Assembly: GCA_034003955.1 (NCBI GenBank)
Contig: JAVEXO010000008.1
Location: forward strand, 8,541 to 72,540
Reading direction: 5' to 3'
Length of the DNA: 64,000 nucleotides
DNA from: SZUA-370 sp034003955
Lineage (GTDB): Bacteria; Spirochaetota; Spirochaetia; Treponematales; UBA12059
The notes beneath the pieces were generated by a model that had not been told where the DNA came from, searched no databases, and saw nothing but the letters and a program-made list of their open reading frames with translations. Made by a program: the position numbers and the translations under genes. The number at the start of each line of letters is the position of its first letter. Positions within the stretch are counted from its first letter, which is position 1. Positions 25,419 through 34,179 of this stretch are shown one piece after another.

Positions 25419-26054
25419 CTAGCGACGAGAGACCTTGTTGGCCAGTGGGGCTATGGCCTTCCAGACAGCCTCTTCTACCTGCTCTGATCTGGCTTCGGCG
25501 TCTATGTGTACCACCTTCATGCCCGCTTCCTCGAAGCTAGAGAGTACCGTGCGGTACCTTTGTGCCACCTGGCTTTGGAACTCCAGGTTTTCGTATATCT
25601 CCAAGGAGGCTCTGCTCCCCATACGCCCGGCGGCAGTATCCGGATCCAGTTCAAAGAATATGACCAGCTCAGGCAGGGGAAATGATTCATTGAGTCGTTC
25701 TGGAAGGCTCGGTTCGCATGTCAGCCCCTGGTATACCAGTGAAGAGAATAGGTAACGGTCGCTTATGACCAGTTCACCTCGTGCACAGCGTTCTACGATG
25801 CCATCTGGCCCGTACAGGTGCTCTCCACGGTCGGCCACGAATAGACGTGCGACCGTCTCCGGCCTGGCGTCAAAGCTGCCTGATAAGGCTGAGCGTATGA
25901 GTACGCCTATGGGGCCTGTTGTAGGCTCACAACCCAGGCTGTAGGCCACGCCAGAGCGTTCGAGGCGAGTCTTGAGCAATCCTAGCTGAGTCGTCGTGCC
26001 TGAACCGTCTATGCCTTCTAGGACAATGAAGCCCTGTAGCGTTTCTCTATGCAT
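25419..26054 (-). CDS. tmk: Thymidylate kinase
   Basis: Converts dTMP to dTDP. The 211-residue protein has the family framework: FIVLEGIDGSGTTTQ, the DR-type VISDRYLFSSLVYQG, and ELVIFFELDPDTAAGRM with the LID region RASLEIYENLEFQSQ. The Walker A is atypical: the position normally occupied by Lys in GxxGxGKST is Thr (Thr20). The ATG at 26054 is preceded by a pyrimidine-rich stretch rather than a Shine-Dalgarno; TATATG (26070-26065) ends 10 bases upstream. It heads the minus-strand unit tmk, exported protein, thiamine pyrophosphokinase, and diverges from tamB. Confidence 0.9.
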   Translation of the reverse strand: MHRETLQGFIVLEGIDGSGTTTQLGLLKTRLERSGVAYSLGCEPTTGPIGVLIRSALSGSFDARPETVARLFVADRGEHLYGPDGIVERCARGELVISDRYLFSSLVYQGLTCEPSLPERLNESFPLPELVIFFELDPDTAAGRMGSRASLEIYENLEFQSQVAQRYRTVLSSFEEAGMKVVHIDAEARSEQVEEAVWKAIAPLANKVSRR

Positions 26055-26119
26055 GGGAGGGGAGCATATACGAGCCGTCGTTATGGCGCAAGGCCTCGCT
26101 CTATGCTACTGTTCATCCT

Positions 26120-29100
26120 GTGAAGTTCCGTGCAGAAGCACCCGGTGTCGTAACAACACTACTAGTCCTCGCAAGCGCCGTGCTTATAGTAGTATTGGCA
26201 CCTCTGGCATTGTCTGGGGTGGCCTCGGCCGTAGCCGGAGCCCTGGAGTCGAGGCTGTCTCCTCTTCTTGAAGGACTCGAGGTGAGCTTGAGTTATGATG
26301 AGGCTTCCCCAAGGCTTCTGGGATACATAGAAGTACGGGGAGTCAAGCTGGGCTACGGGGGGCTGCCGCTTCTAAGTGCCGACAAGGTTAGGCTTCACTA
26401 TGATCTGGCTGAGGCCTTGAGAGGTCGTTTCGATGTATCTCTTATACGCGTCGAGGAACTAGTCGTAGACTCAAGCTATGAAAGGCTCGCCTCGCTGTGG
26501 TCCCGGGTGTCAGAGAAATTTCCTGCAGAAGCCAAGGGGTCCGTGAGTCAGGACAGGCGGGCGTTTGCGCCCAACATAGAAATGAGACGGTCGAGGCTGC
26601 GGCTAAGCCTTGATGATGGAGCCTTCGTTGAAGCCAGTATTCGCATGGCCGATGTGGTATTACTCCAGGGCGGCTCTATTCAGGCCAGCCTTGCCGGTAC
26701 CATGAGCGCCTTTGACCCCACAAGGCGTTACTTTCTGGAAAGAGCCGAGCTACCATTCTCAGCCACGGGCATGTTCAAGCCTGAACCCTTGGAGCTCTCC
26801 ATGGCCGTGGAACTCGCCATGACGAGTGACCAGGGCTCCCTTGCGCGCACACGCCTTGCAGTGGAGTTTGAAGAAGGTATGCTACGAACCTTTATTGCGC
26901 CGGGCTCGGGCCTCAAACGGCTCGGCGTCGAGTGGAACAGCGATACTAAACGTCTGGCAGTGGATGCCGCGTTCTATAACTGGATGCCATTGTCTCTCTT
27001 TGTACCATCGGGAGAGCTCAAACCCATCGTGCCATGGCTTGAATCCGGGTATTCGGGTTCTCTGTCTGTGAATACAGACTTGAGCCCGAAGGGTACGAGC
27101 ATCATGGTCGATGTCTCAGGGAGGGTGCCCCTCGATGTTCCGGGCGGGAAACCTCGGATCTACCTGGAAGCCGATGGTAGCTGGGATGACATACGGGTAG
27201 GTACGGCTCTCTTAACGAATGATGTTTTTGCATTGAGATTCAATGGTCAGCTGACACCCTACAATCTCGGAGCCTCTGGTTCCCTGCAGGCCAGTTACCT
27301 GGTAGCCCCTGGGGTCAAGGCGGAGGCCAGTTTCGATGTATTTGGCAGCGATGCATCATGGTTTGCGTATGCGCCAACGATAGGAGCCGCCGATGCCATG
27401 CTGCGTGACGCTACCATATCTCTCGAGTTAGGAGGCCAGTCTGTAGCCTTCTACATAGACTCGGCGCTTCCATACCTCGAGTCCAGTGATACAGCAGCCT
27501 ATGGTACGCCAGGATTAGAATCGGTTGAGGCGGCTTCGTCGGCAGTAACATCCCGCATAGTCATAGAAGGCGAGGCATCGCTGGGTGCGTCTCCATACAT
27601 AGAGCTAGCCATCAGGCTGGGGGTGCTGCGCATGGAAGCCTTCCCGCTTCTCCTGGAATCGCTGCTGGGATCAGATGGTGCGGGGCTCCTGGCTCCTCTC
27701 AAGCTAGAGGGGGATCTAGCCGTCTATAGCGACTTCAAGGACCTGTCATACAATGCATCAAGACTTCTCTTGGTCTACGATGGGCTCCTGGATGGCTTTG
27801 GTGTCGTTAGTTTTTCTGGAGGGCGTGACAGGCTCGACATAGGCTCACTCGATGCAACAATAGCAGGATTCACTGTTATAGGAGAGGGTTCTGTAGACTA
27901 CGGTAGCCGTGGTGCGACAGGGTTCAGGACGAGTTTTAAAGTGCAGGGTATTCCGTACGCCCTGAGTGGAGCCTTCATAGACGGGACCACCATCATCTCA
28001 GGGGATTATGGCCTGCATGTACTGGCAAGCGCTCAGTCAGGAGTGCTTGGCGCCAGCCTGGAGGTCGCCGACATGCCTGTCCCCTTCCTTGAAACCGTTT
28101 CTTTCCTGTCGGCTTCTGCCAATGTACGCGTGCTGTCTTCCAGCGATTGGCGAGTTGTTTTAAACTCTATGTCTCTAGTACAGCCTCCTGGCTCCATACG
28201 GCTCGTTCCATCACTGTATCTTAGCGGCTCGTTCGATGAAACGGGCGGCCGGCTAGGTACGCTGCGGTATACAGATGTTATTTCTACCCTTAATGGCTCC
28301 GCGGACGTAACCTGGGCTCTTGTAGACGGTTTTCGAGTATCGGCTACGGCAAACCTTTCGGGTATTGACGGAGAATATTATTTTGTTGATGGAGAATACA
28401 CGGGGGATGGCAGCATAGATGCCGTCGTCTCGATGCGTAAGGCATCGCTATCCAGGCTCTCTATTCCTGCATTGCAGGGAGTCATAGACCTGGATTCGAC
28501 ACTATCGGGTTCGTTTGACGATCCTACGGCACGTTTTAGTTTTACCGTCAACGGTGGGCAACGGGCGGCGAGCATGCCATTCCTCTCAGGTACAGGAGAG
28601 TATGGAGAAAGGACGTTACAGTTGGCTGATACAAGAATACGAGTGGGCCAACAGAGCGTCTCCGGGCTCGAGGCTCGTTACAATTTTTCGAGTGCAGAGG
28701 CTCGTTTGCATGCAGATGTAGCGCTCAGGCTGGGAACAAACGAACTATCAGCCAGCCTCGTGGCGTCAGGAATGCCTCTCTCAGACGCACCAGAAGGAGC
28801 CACTCCCTTCGATGACTATTCCATCAGTGGTGTTCTTAACAATGCCAGGTGGATAGAGGATGCTCTAGGTGATGTACCCTTCGCCCTGACGGCTCTCAAG
28901 GGAGAGCTGCAACTGTCCCTTGGTGCAGATGATCAACTCAAGGCGCGTCTCGGTCCGTCGGGTGAAATAAGCCTGATGCTAGACCCCTCCCTGCCAGTAT
29001 CGCTGCTTGCACAAGGCAGGATAGTCGACTCATTTCTCAGTCTCGATGTATCCGACGCCGTAGTAGACATGCCCTTCCTGTTTACGGCTATAGGCCTTCC

Positions 29101-30454
29101 TATAGTCAAGGCCGATGCGGGCATAGGCAGAGGCTCGCTCAAGATTCGAGGCAAGGCGATAGACCCCACGGTTGAGGGCATGTTCAATTTTGAAGGCCTG
29201 TACCTGTCGGTTCCTGAGTATGTATCTGAACCCATAGGGCCCTTCCTCGATCCTCTCTATTTTACCGGCAGGAACATGGAAACCTTGCAGTCTGATGTTG
29301 TCTGCGGAGATGCGCTCGTTCAGGCTTCATTGGAGGCGACCCTACAGGGTGGCATTCCAGGCGATATTCATCTGACGGTTAAGACATTAAGCGAAGGCTT
29401 TGTTCCCATGGCCCTGAAGCTTCTTGGGCTCGATATAACAGGCTTGGCCAAGCCAGATCTTGTCATAGATGCTCGCGCGGATGGAGCCAGCATCAACGGG
29501 ACGGTGGAGATGGCTACCGGCGATATAGTCTTGACGACGGGGTTGGCCAGGCAGGGGCCCGTCTCTAATGAAGAAGGGAACCTTTCAGGCTCCCTCGGCT
29601 TATCCTTTGGAAGGACAGTCAGGGTGTATTTCCCGGACAAGCGCCTGCCCGTCATAGTCGGACAGGTTGATCCATCCAGTCGCCTCGATGTGTCGTTTGA
29701 TACCAATCAGGGTGACTTTAGCCTGAAGGGCGCAACAGTGTTACGTGGCGGATCGGTCTTCTATATACAGAGGAATTTCTACCTTAAGTATGCGACCATA
29801 GACTTCGACGAGGATGCCTACCAGTTCGATCCAAAGATAAGCCTGGAAGCCGAGACACGAACGAATTCTGGAACGGGGCAAGTACTCGTGACGCTTCGCG
29901 CAGAAGATTCCAGGCTGTCAAGCCTATCATTCTCCCTGGAATCGCTTCCTAGTCTGTCTGAGTCAAACATACAGCAGCTTCTAGGGCAAAACCTGATAGG
30001 AGGCACCCGCGATGGGGGGCTGACAGGCCGGGTGATAGTCGAGAATCTCGATATAATACCTCAGCTCAATGTCGTTTCTATACTGGAACGTAACCTGCAG
30101 TCTGTTCTGGGGCTCGACTTATTTGTCGTTAGATCACAACTGGTCCAACGCTGGCTCTATGATTTCTCAGGGCTTTCCGGCGCCGACGAGGTGACGAGCC
30201 TGGCCGATTATCTAGACGACACGGCCATCGTTGGTGGCAAGTACATTGGAGACAAGCTATTCCTCCAGGTAATGCTGTCACTGGTTTCCGATCCGCTTGC
30301 ATCGACGAGCACCTTGAGTCTAGACTCCGACATCAGTATAGAATGGAAGGCTCCACATTTTACTCTCAACTGGAGCATGAGGCCCGAGCATCCAGAATCG
30401 TTGTTTATAGAAGATCAATCGTTCTCCTTCTTGTGGAGAATCCCCCTAAAATGA
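26120..30454 (+). CDS. tamB: TamB-like outer-membrane assembly/lipid-transport protein
   Basis: TamB and other AsmA-like proteins form long beta-groove bridges from the inner to the outer membrane and are implicated in phospholipid transport and outer-membrane protein assembly. The 1444-residue protein has an N-terminal membrane anchor (VVTTLLVLASAVLIVVLAPL), thousands of bases of repetitive beta-strand sequence, and a C-terminal TamB domain (GGSVFYIQRNFYLKYATIDF, GTGQVLVTLRAEDSRLSSL, SESNIQQLLGQNLIGG, LFLQVMLSLVSDP). The start is GTG at 26120 with a weak ribosome-binding site. bamA begins 14 bases after its stop, fitting a joint role in the outer membrane. The order tamB-bamA-skp-mutS is the one found in Treponema pallidum. 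Confidence 0.93.
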   Translation: MKFRAEAPGVVTTLLVLASAVLIVVLAPLALSGVASAVAGALESRLSPLLEGLEVSLSYDEASPRLLGYIEVRGVKLGYGGLPLLSADKVRLHYDLAEALRGRFDVSLIRVEELVVDSSYERLASLWSRVSEKFPAEAKGSVSQDRRAFAPNIEMRRSRLRLSLDDGAFVEASIRMADVVLLQGGSIQASLAGTMSAFDPTRRYFLERAELPFSATGMFKPEPLELSMAVELAMTSDQGSLARTRLAVEFEEGMLRTFIAPGSGLKRLGVEWNSDTKRLAVDAAFYNWMPLSLFVPSGELKPIVPWLESGYSGSLSVNTDLSPKGTSIMVDVSGRVPLDVPGGKPRIYLEADGSWDDIRVGTALLTNDVFALRFNGQLTPYNLGASGSLQASYLVAPGVKAEASFDVFGSDASWFAYAPTIGAADAMLRDATISLELGGQSVAFYIDSALPYLESSDTAAYGTPGLESVEAASSAVTSRIVIEGEASLGASPYIELAIRLGVLRMEAFPLLLESLLGSDGAGLLAPLKLEGDLAVYSDFKDLSYNASRLLLVYDGLLDGFGVVSFSGGRDRLDIGSLDATIAGFTVIGEGSVDYGSRGATGFRTSFKVQGIPYALSGAFIDGTTIISGDYGLHVLASAQSGVLGASLEVADMPVPFLETVSFLSASANVRVLSSSDWRVVLNSMSLVQPPGSIRLVPSLYLSGSFDETGGRLGTLRYTDVISTLNGSADVTWALVDGFRVSATANLSGIDGEYYFVDGEYTGDGSIDAVVSMRKASLSRLSIPALQGVIDLDSTLSGSFDDPTARFSFTVNGGQRAASMPFLSGTGEYGERTLQLADTRIRVGQQSVSGLEARYNFSSAEARLHADVALRLGTNELSASLVASGMPLSDAPEGATPFDDYSISGVLNNARWIEDALGDVPFALTALKGELQLSLGADDQLKARLGPSGEISLMLDPSLPVSLLAQGRIVDSFLSLDVSDAVVDMPFLFTAIGLPIVKADAGIGRGSLKIRGKAIDPTVEGMFNFEGLYLSVPEYVSEPIGPFLDPLYFTGRNMETLQSDVVCGDALVQASLEATLQGGIPGDIHLTVKTLSEGFVPMALKLLGLDITGLAKPDLVIDARADGASINGTVEMATGDIVLTTGLARQGPVSNEEGNLSGSLGLSFGRTVRVYFPDKRLPVIVGQVDPSSRLDVSFDTNQGDFSLKGATVLRGGSVFYIQRNFYLKYATIDFDEDAYQFDPKISLEAETRTNSGTGQVLVTLRAEDSRLSSLSFSLESLPSLSESNIQQLLGQNLIGGTRDGGLTGRVIVENLDIIPQLNVVSILERNLQSVLGLDLFVVRSQLVQRWLYDFSGLSGADEVTSLADYLDDTAIVGGKYIGDKLFLQVMLSLVSDPLASTSTLSLDSDISIEWKAPHFTLNWSMRPEHPESLFIEDQSFSFLWRIPLK

Positions 30455-30468
30455 GGAAGGTACTAGGT

Positions 30469-32973
30469 ATGAAGCGAATTGTAACAATACTCATCCTGTT
30501 AGTGGTAGGAAATGCGGTTTTTGCGCAAACCACCCCGGATTGGTACGTCGGAAAGCCTATCAAGGATATACGTTTTGATGGACTCATCGTGGTTCCCTCC
30601 AAGGATCTTTCTCCTCTTATAAAGGAGTTCAAGGGTAAGGAATTCAGTGACGAATTGTGGATGAGTCTGCTAGCCAGGGTCTATGAACTGGATTACTTCG
30701 AGAGCGTCGAGCCTGAAGCCGTACCTTCTGACGCGGCAGGCAAGGCGGTGATAATCATGTTCAGGGTCAAGGAGAAGCCTGCGGTGACGAGCGTGTCACT
30801 CGTCGGTAATACCGGTCTTCGTAGCCAGGAGATTCTGGATTCTCTGAGCGTCAAGGAACGGACAATATTCAATGATTCCAGGCTGAGGCTCGACGAGATT
30901 GCGCTTAGGAGGCTGTATCAGAGCAAGGGCTTTCCCGATGTTACTGTAGTAGCCTCGAGTGAAGTGCAGGCAAGCGGCAATCTTGTCGTTACCTTTACCA
31001 TCGATGAAGGCATAAGGAATGTCGTCGAGAGTCTGCAATTTGAGGGTGTAGAGTCTATATCGCAGAATACACTCAAGAGGGAACTAAAGCTAAAGGAAAA
31101 GGGCTTGTTCCAGCCCGGTGAATTCAATGAAGGCAAACTCGAGGAGAGTAGGCGAGCCGTAGAAACATACTACAAGAATCGTGGCTATGTAGACGCCAGG
31201 ATAGTCGATGTCAGGCGAGAGGCTACACCCGCAGAAAAGGGTGACTCAATGCGTCTGTCCCTGACATTTGTGGTGGAGGAGGGGCGGCGCTACCTGTTTG
31301 GAGGCCTGGGCTTCACGGGTAACACCCTCTATTCAGATGAGGAACTCGGTGCCCTGGTTCGCCAGCCGCTTGGTTCTGTCTTCAATTACGATAGACTCAT
31401 GCAGGATCAATCGAGAGCGGCCGATCTGTATTTTGAGAATGGCTACATTTTCAATGGCTTTAAGTTACTTGATTCCCGCGATGAGGAGCGTGGCCAAATC
31501 TCCTATACACTGGAGATAGAGGAGAGACCTCAGGCCCATATTGAGGACATCATATTCAGAGGCAACACCAAGACAAAGGAATTTGTCTTACGTAGGCTCG
31601 TATCCCTTGAGCCAGGAGAAATATTCTCAAAGACAAAGGTGCTTGAAAGCCTTAAAAACCTGTATAACACACAGTACTTCTCCTCAATAATCCCTGAATA
31701 CGAACAAGGAAGCCAGGATCTGTACGTCGATCTTATCATTGGCGTAGAGGAACAGAGCACGGCTTCAATCCAGTTTGGCCTGACCTATGCGCCTAGTACT
31801 GCCGGTTTCCCAATAATTGGCCTTGTCAACTGGAGCGACATAAATTTCAGGGGAGCCGGCCAGACCATAGCCCTCAAGACTAATCTTGCCATAGAATCCC
31901 AGGATCTTTCTTTCTCATTCAGTGACGATTGGCTCTTTGGCAAACGACTGTCCGGGGCCGTAGAGTTCTCCTTTAAGCACGAGAACCTGAGTGCGTTCCA
32001 GGATTCATCGGGAGTCATATTTGATTATGCCGATCCATCAAGGGTGCCCGATCCTTACGATAATTATGCCGAATATGAGGCCGCCGGTAAGGTTGTCCCG
32101 GATACGTATCTCATGCAGTATGATACATGGACCTTCAGCCTGGGCTACTCGAGCGGTTATCGCTTCGAGACGCCTTTTGGTACCGTAGGTCTAGTACCAG
32201 GAGTGAACCATGAGCTTGGTACAAAGACATACAAGGCGGATCTATACAGACCCTTCGATTTCACCATTGCGACTAACCTCAACACCTGGCTTACATCCAA
32301 TACCATCTATGGCCGGGCCTACATTAACAAGCTCGATCTATGGTACGACCCATCCAATGGTTATTACGCCAGCCAGAGGTTAGGCCTGACAGGTTGGTTC
32401 AATGGTGAACTAAACCAATTCATTCGTAGCGATACTCGGCTTGACGCCTATGTGACGCTATTCAACATTCCTTTCTCCGCGGCATACAACCTCAAGGGAG
32501 TACTGGGAGCCCACTCTAAATTCTCAACTATCGTCAAACAACCATGGAGGGACGGCATTGCGGTGTCTGATTCCAAGATGCTGTCAATAGACGGAACATT
32601 CGTGGGTCGCGGATGGTCGAGCCTTTCTGGTTATTCAGGCTCGTCTCTTTGGGACAATTGGCTTGAGCTGCGTCTTCCCGTGGTTCCAAGCATCCTGTCG
32701 CTGGACGGCTTCATAAGCGCCGCCTTGGTTGGTGGAGAAACGGGAATCCTTGATGTCGCCAGCCTTTCAACGGGTGGCGCTGCCTATGACAATGGAGCGA
32801 TGAAACTGGGAGATTTCGCCTTCAGTACTGGCGTAGGGCTTCGTTTCATAATAATCCAATTCCCGTTCAGGGTATATTTTGCAAAACAATTCGTATACGA
32901 CGAAGGAACTGGGTTCAAGTTTACAGACAAGGACTGGCAGTTCGTCTTAAGCGTCACCACAAGCCTGGATTAA
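30469..32973 (+). CDS. bamA: Outer-membrane assembly factor BamA
   Basis: BamA inserts beta-barrel proteins into the outer membrane. The 834-residue protein has a signal peptide (MKRIVTILILLVVGNAVFA), five POTRA domains (residues ~25-435, e.g. DWYVGKPIKDIRFDGL, TSVSLVGNTGLRSQEIL, LFGGLGFTGNTLYSDEEL, IEDIIFRGNTKTKEFVLRR), and a C-terminal barrel (~440-834). The loop-6 signature, VRGF in many species, reads VGRGW here. The ATG at 30469 has GAGGAAGG at about 9 bases. An in-frame ATG at 30451 overlaps the tamB stop and is the other possibility. Treponema pallidum Tp92 is the known relative. Confidence 0.95.
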   Translation: MKRIVTILILLVVGNAVFAQTTPDWYVGKPIKDIRFDGLIVVPSKDLSPLIKEFKGKEFSDELWMSLLARVYELDYFESVEPEAVPSDAAGKAVIIMFRVKEKPAVTSVSLVGNTGLRSQEILDSLSVKERTIFNDSRLRLDEIALRRLYQSKGFPDVTVVASSEVQASGNLVVTFTIDEGIRNVVESLQFEGVESISQNTLKRELKLKEKGLFQPGEFNEGKLEESRRAVETYYKNRGYVDARIVDVRREATPAEKGDSMRLSLTFVVEEGRRYLFGGLGFTGNTLYSDEELGALVRQPLGSVFNYDRLMQDQSRAADLYFENGYIFNGFKLLDSRDEERGQISYTLEIEERPQAHIEDIIFRGNTKTKEFVLRRLVSLEPGEIFSKTKVLESLKNLYNTQYFSSIIPEYEQGSQDLYVDLIIGVEEQSTASIQFGLTYAPSTAGFPIIGLVNWSDINFRGAGQTIALKTNLAIESQDLSFSFSDDWLFGKRLSGAVEFSFKHENLSAFQDSSGVIFDYADPSRVPDPYDNYAEYEAAGKVVPDTYLMQYDTWTFSLGYSSGYRFETPFGTVGLVPGVNHELGTKTYKADLYRPFDFTIATNLNTWLTSNTIYGRAYINKLDLWYDPSNGYYASQRLGLTGWFNGELNQFIRSDTRLDAYVTLFNIPFSAAYNLKGVLGAHSKFSTIVKQPWRDGIAVSDSKMLSIDGTFVGRGWSSLSGYSGSSLWDNWLELRLPVVPSILSLDGFISAALVGGETGILDVASLSTGGAAYDNGAMKLGDFAFSTGVGLRFIIIQFPFRVYFAKQFVYDEGTGFKFTDKDWQFVLSVTTSLD

Positions 32974-32980
32974 TGATCAA

Positions 32981-33012
32981 ACCGGAGTGCCCCGTACTGG
33001 GGCGCTTCGGGT
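32981..33012 (+). terminator. Stable hairpin between bamA and skp, no U-tract
   Basis: Left arm ACCGGAGTGCCCC (32981-32993), loop GTACT, right arm GGGGCGCTTCGGGT (32999-33012). Pairing is continuous except for one bulged base, with two G-U pairs. There is no run of T after it, so it is more likely an mRNA processing or stability element, or a partial attenuator that sets the ratio of BamA to Skp, than a full terminator. Confidence 0.5.
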
Positions 33013-33034
33013 AAGTGCCATGAGGGAGAGCCCT

Positions 33035-33565
33035 ATGAATAAAAGAACACTAGTAGCCATAGCCATGATAGGTCTGTGTGCCCAGGCTTTTGCGCAACAA
33101 ATAACGCGCGTCGCCGTGATAGACCTACAAAAGGTCTATACGACCTACTACAAGGACTCCCAGGCAGTCAGGGCTCTCGAGGAAGAGAAGCTGAGGGTCA
33201 ACGAAGAGATAAAACGCCTGAGTGAAGAGATAAAGGATCTTCAGCGCCAGCGCCTGCAAATGGTAGGCTCCAGCGACGCTCAGAGTCTCAAGGCATTCGA
33301 TGAGAGGCTGTACGGCAAGGCTCAATTCCTCTCTGACTATGTCAAGATAAAACAAGCCGACATAGACGCCAAGGCTCAGGCATTGTCACAAGGCGACGCC
33401 TTCGTCCAGATGCTGTACAGGACCGTACAGACTATTTCCGAGGCCGATGGCTTCTCTCTTGTTATAAGTTCTAGGGATGCCGCGACGACGGGCACATCGG
33501 TGATATGGTTTAGTCCCATGATAGACATAACAGACAAGGTTATCCAGGCTCTGCTTGGTAGCTGA
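33035..33565 (+). CDS. skp: Skp/OmpH-type periplasmic chaperone
   Basis: Skp holds unfolded outer-membrane proteins in the periplasm and delivers them to BamA. The 176-residue protein starts with a signal peptide (MNKRTLVAIAMIGLCAQAFA), then the OmpH strand ITRVAVIDLQKVYTTY. A long coiled coil follows (residues ~45-125, ALEEEKLRVNEEIKRLSEEI, KDLQRQRLQMV), and it closes with a return strand (GFSLVISSRDA). This is the normal tentacle arrangement. GAGGGAGAG precedes the ATG at 33035. It lies directly after bamA, separated by a hairpin, and before the convergent STAS gene. Confidence 0.92.
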   Translation: MNKRTLVAIAMIGLCAQAFAQQITRVAVIDLQKVYTTYYKDSQAVRALEEEKLRVNEEIKRLSEEIKDLQRQRLQMVGSSDAQSLKAFDERLYGKAQFLSDYVKIKQADIDAKAQALSQGDAFVQMLYRTVQTISEADGFSLVISSRDAATTGTSVIWFSPMIDITDKVIQALLGS

Positions 33566-33587
33566 GGGAGCCTTGTTACCGGGTACC

Positions 33588-34085
33588 CTATTCCTTGGTA
33601 TCTTCCTTTTCCGCGGCATCACGCAGGATAGAGCGTAATGAGGAGAATCGTTGTTCATTCTCCTCTGAAAGCTCCATGAGTTCCTCATGAGCCCTCAGTA
33701 TGAAACCTGCCCTGGCCTTCTTGCCTGCGCCTAGTTGTTCAAGAGGCTCGGGGAATGGAACGCCTGTATCTACAATGTTTATAAGCCTAGCGACTCCTAT
33801 TGTCTTGAGTAGCTTAAGGCATGTCTCGTTGAGGCCAATGAGCGTTATGGGGTGATCCGAGAAGCGCAAGAAGCGCTTGTTGAAACCAACGATCAGACCC
33901 ATGAAGGTAGAATCCATGTATTCGCAATTCGTCATATCCATGTAGACGTCTTCTACCGCAGGCTTGGCCTCTAGCCTGTCGAACACGCGAGCCTTAATCT
34001 CGGTACAGGAATTGGCGCTTACATGACCCTGTGCGCGGATGTAAATGCGATTGTTTGTTTCCTTGATGAATAGGGCTTCTTCCAC
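33588..34085 (-). CDS. STAS-domain protein (anti-sigma factor antagonist type)
   Basis: A 165-residue protein with a STAS domain over residues ~1-105: RIYIRAQGHVSANSCTEIKA, DVYMDMTNCEYMDSTFMGLI (the DS pair being the usual phosphorylation site), and ITLIGLNETCLKLLKTIGVA. The C-terminal 50 residues are helical and charged. STAS proteins of this type are switched by phosphorylation and bind anti-sigma factors or act in stressosome-like complexes. No partner kinase or phosphatase gene is adjacent, so the target is unknown. The start is GTG at 34085 with GAGGCGAG closely upstream. It diverges from mutS. Confidence 0.85.
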   Translation of the reverse strand: MEEALFIKETNNRIYIRAQGHVSANSCTEIKARVFDRLEAKPAVEDVYMDMTNCEYMDSTFMGLIVGFNKRFLRFSDHPITLIGLNETCLKLLKTIGVARLINIVDTGVPFPEPLEQLGAGKKARAGFILRAHEELMELSEENEQRFSSLRSILRDAAEKEDTKE

Positions 34086-34141
34086 GCTCGCCTCGTATAT
34101 GCAGAGATGACTCGGTTACTTTATTCTGTTTCCGGCCTCGA

Positions 34142-34170
34142 TTGTATCCTAGTCCAACTTACCCTATAAT
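34142..34170 (+). promoter_or_regulatory. mutS promoter giving a near-leaderless mRNA
   Basis: TTGTAT (34142-34147), a 17-base spacer and a perfect TATAAT (34165-34170). The hexamer ends 9 bases before the ATG at 34180, so the leader would be about 3 bases. There is no Shine-Dalgarno in the interval. Confidence 0.6.
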
Positions 34171-34179
34171 GCAACGACC

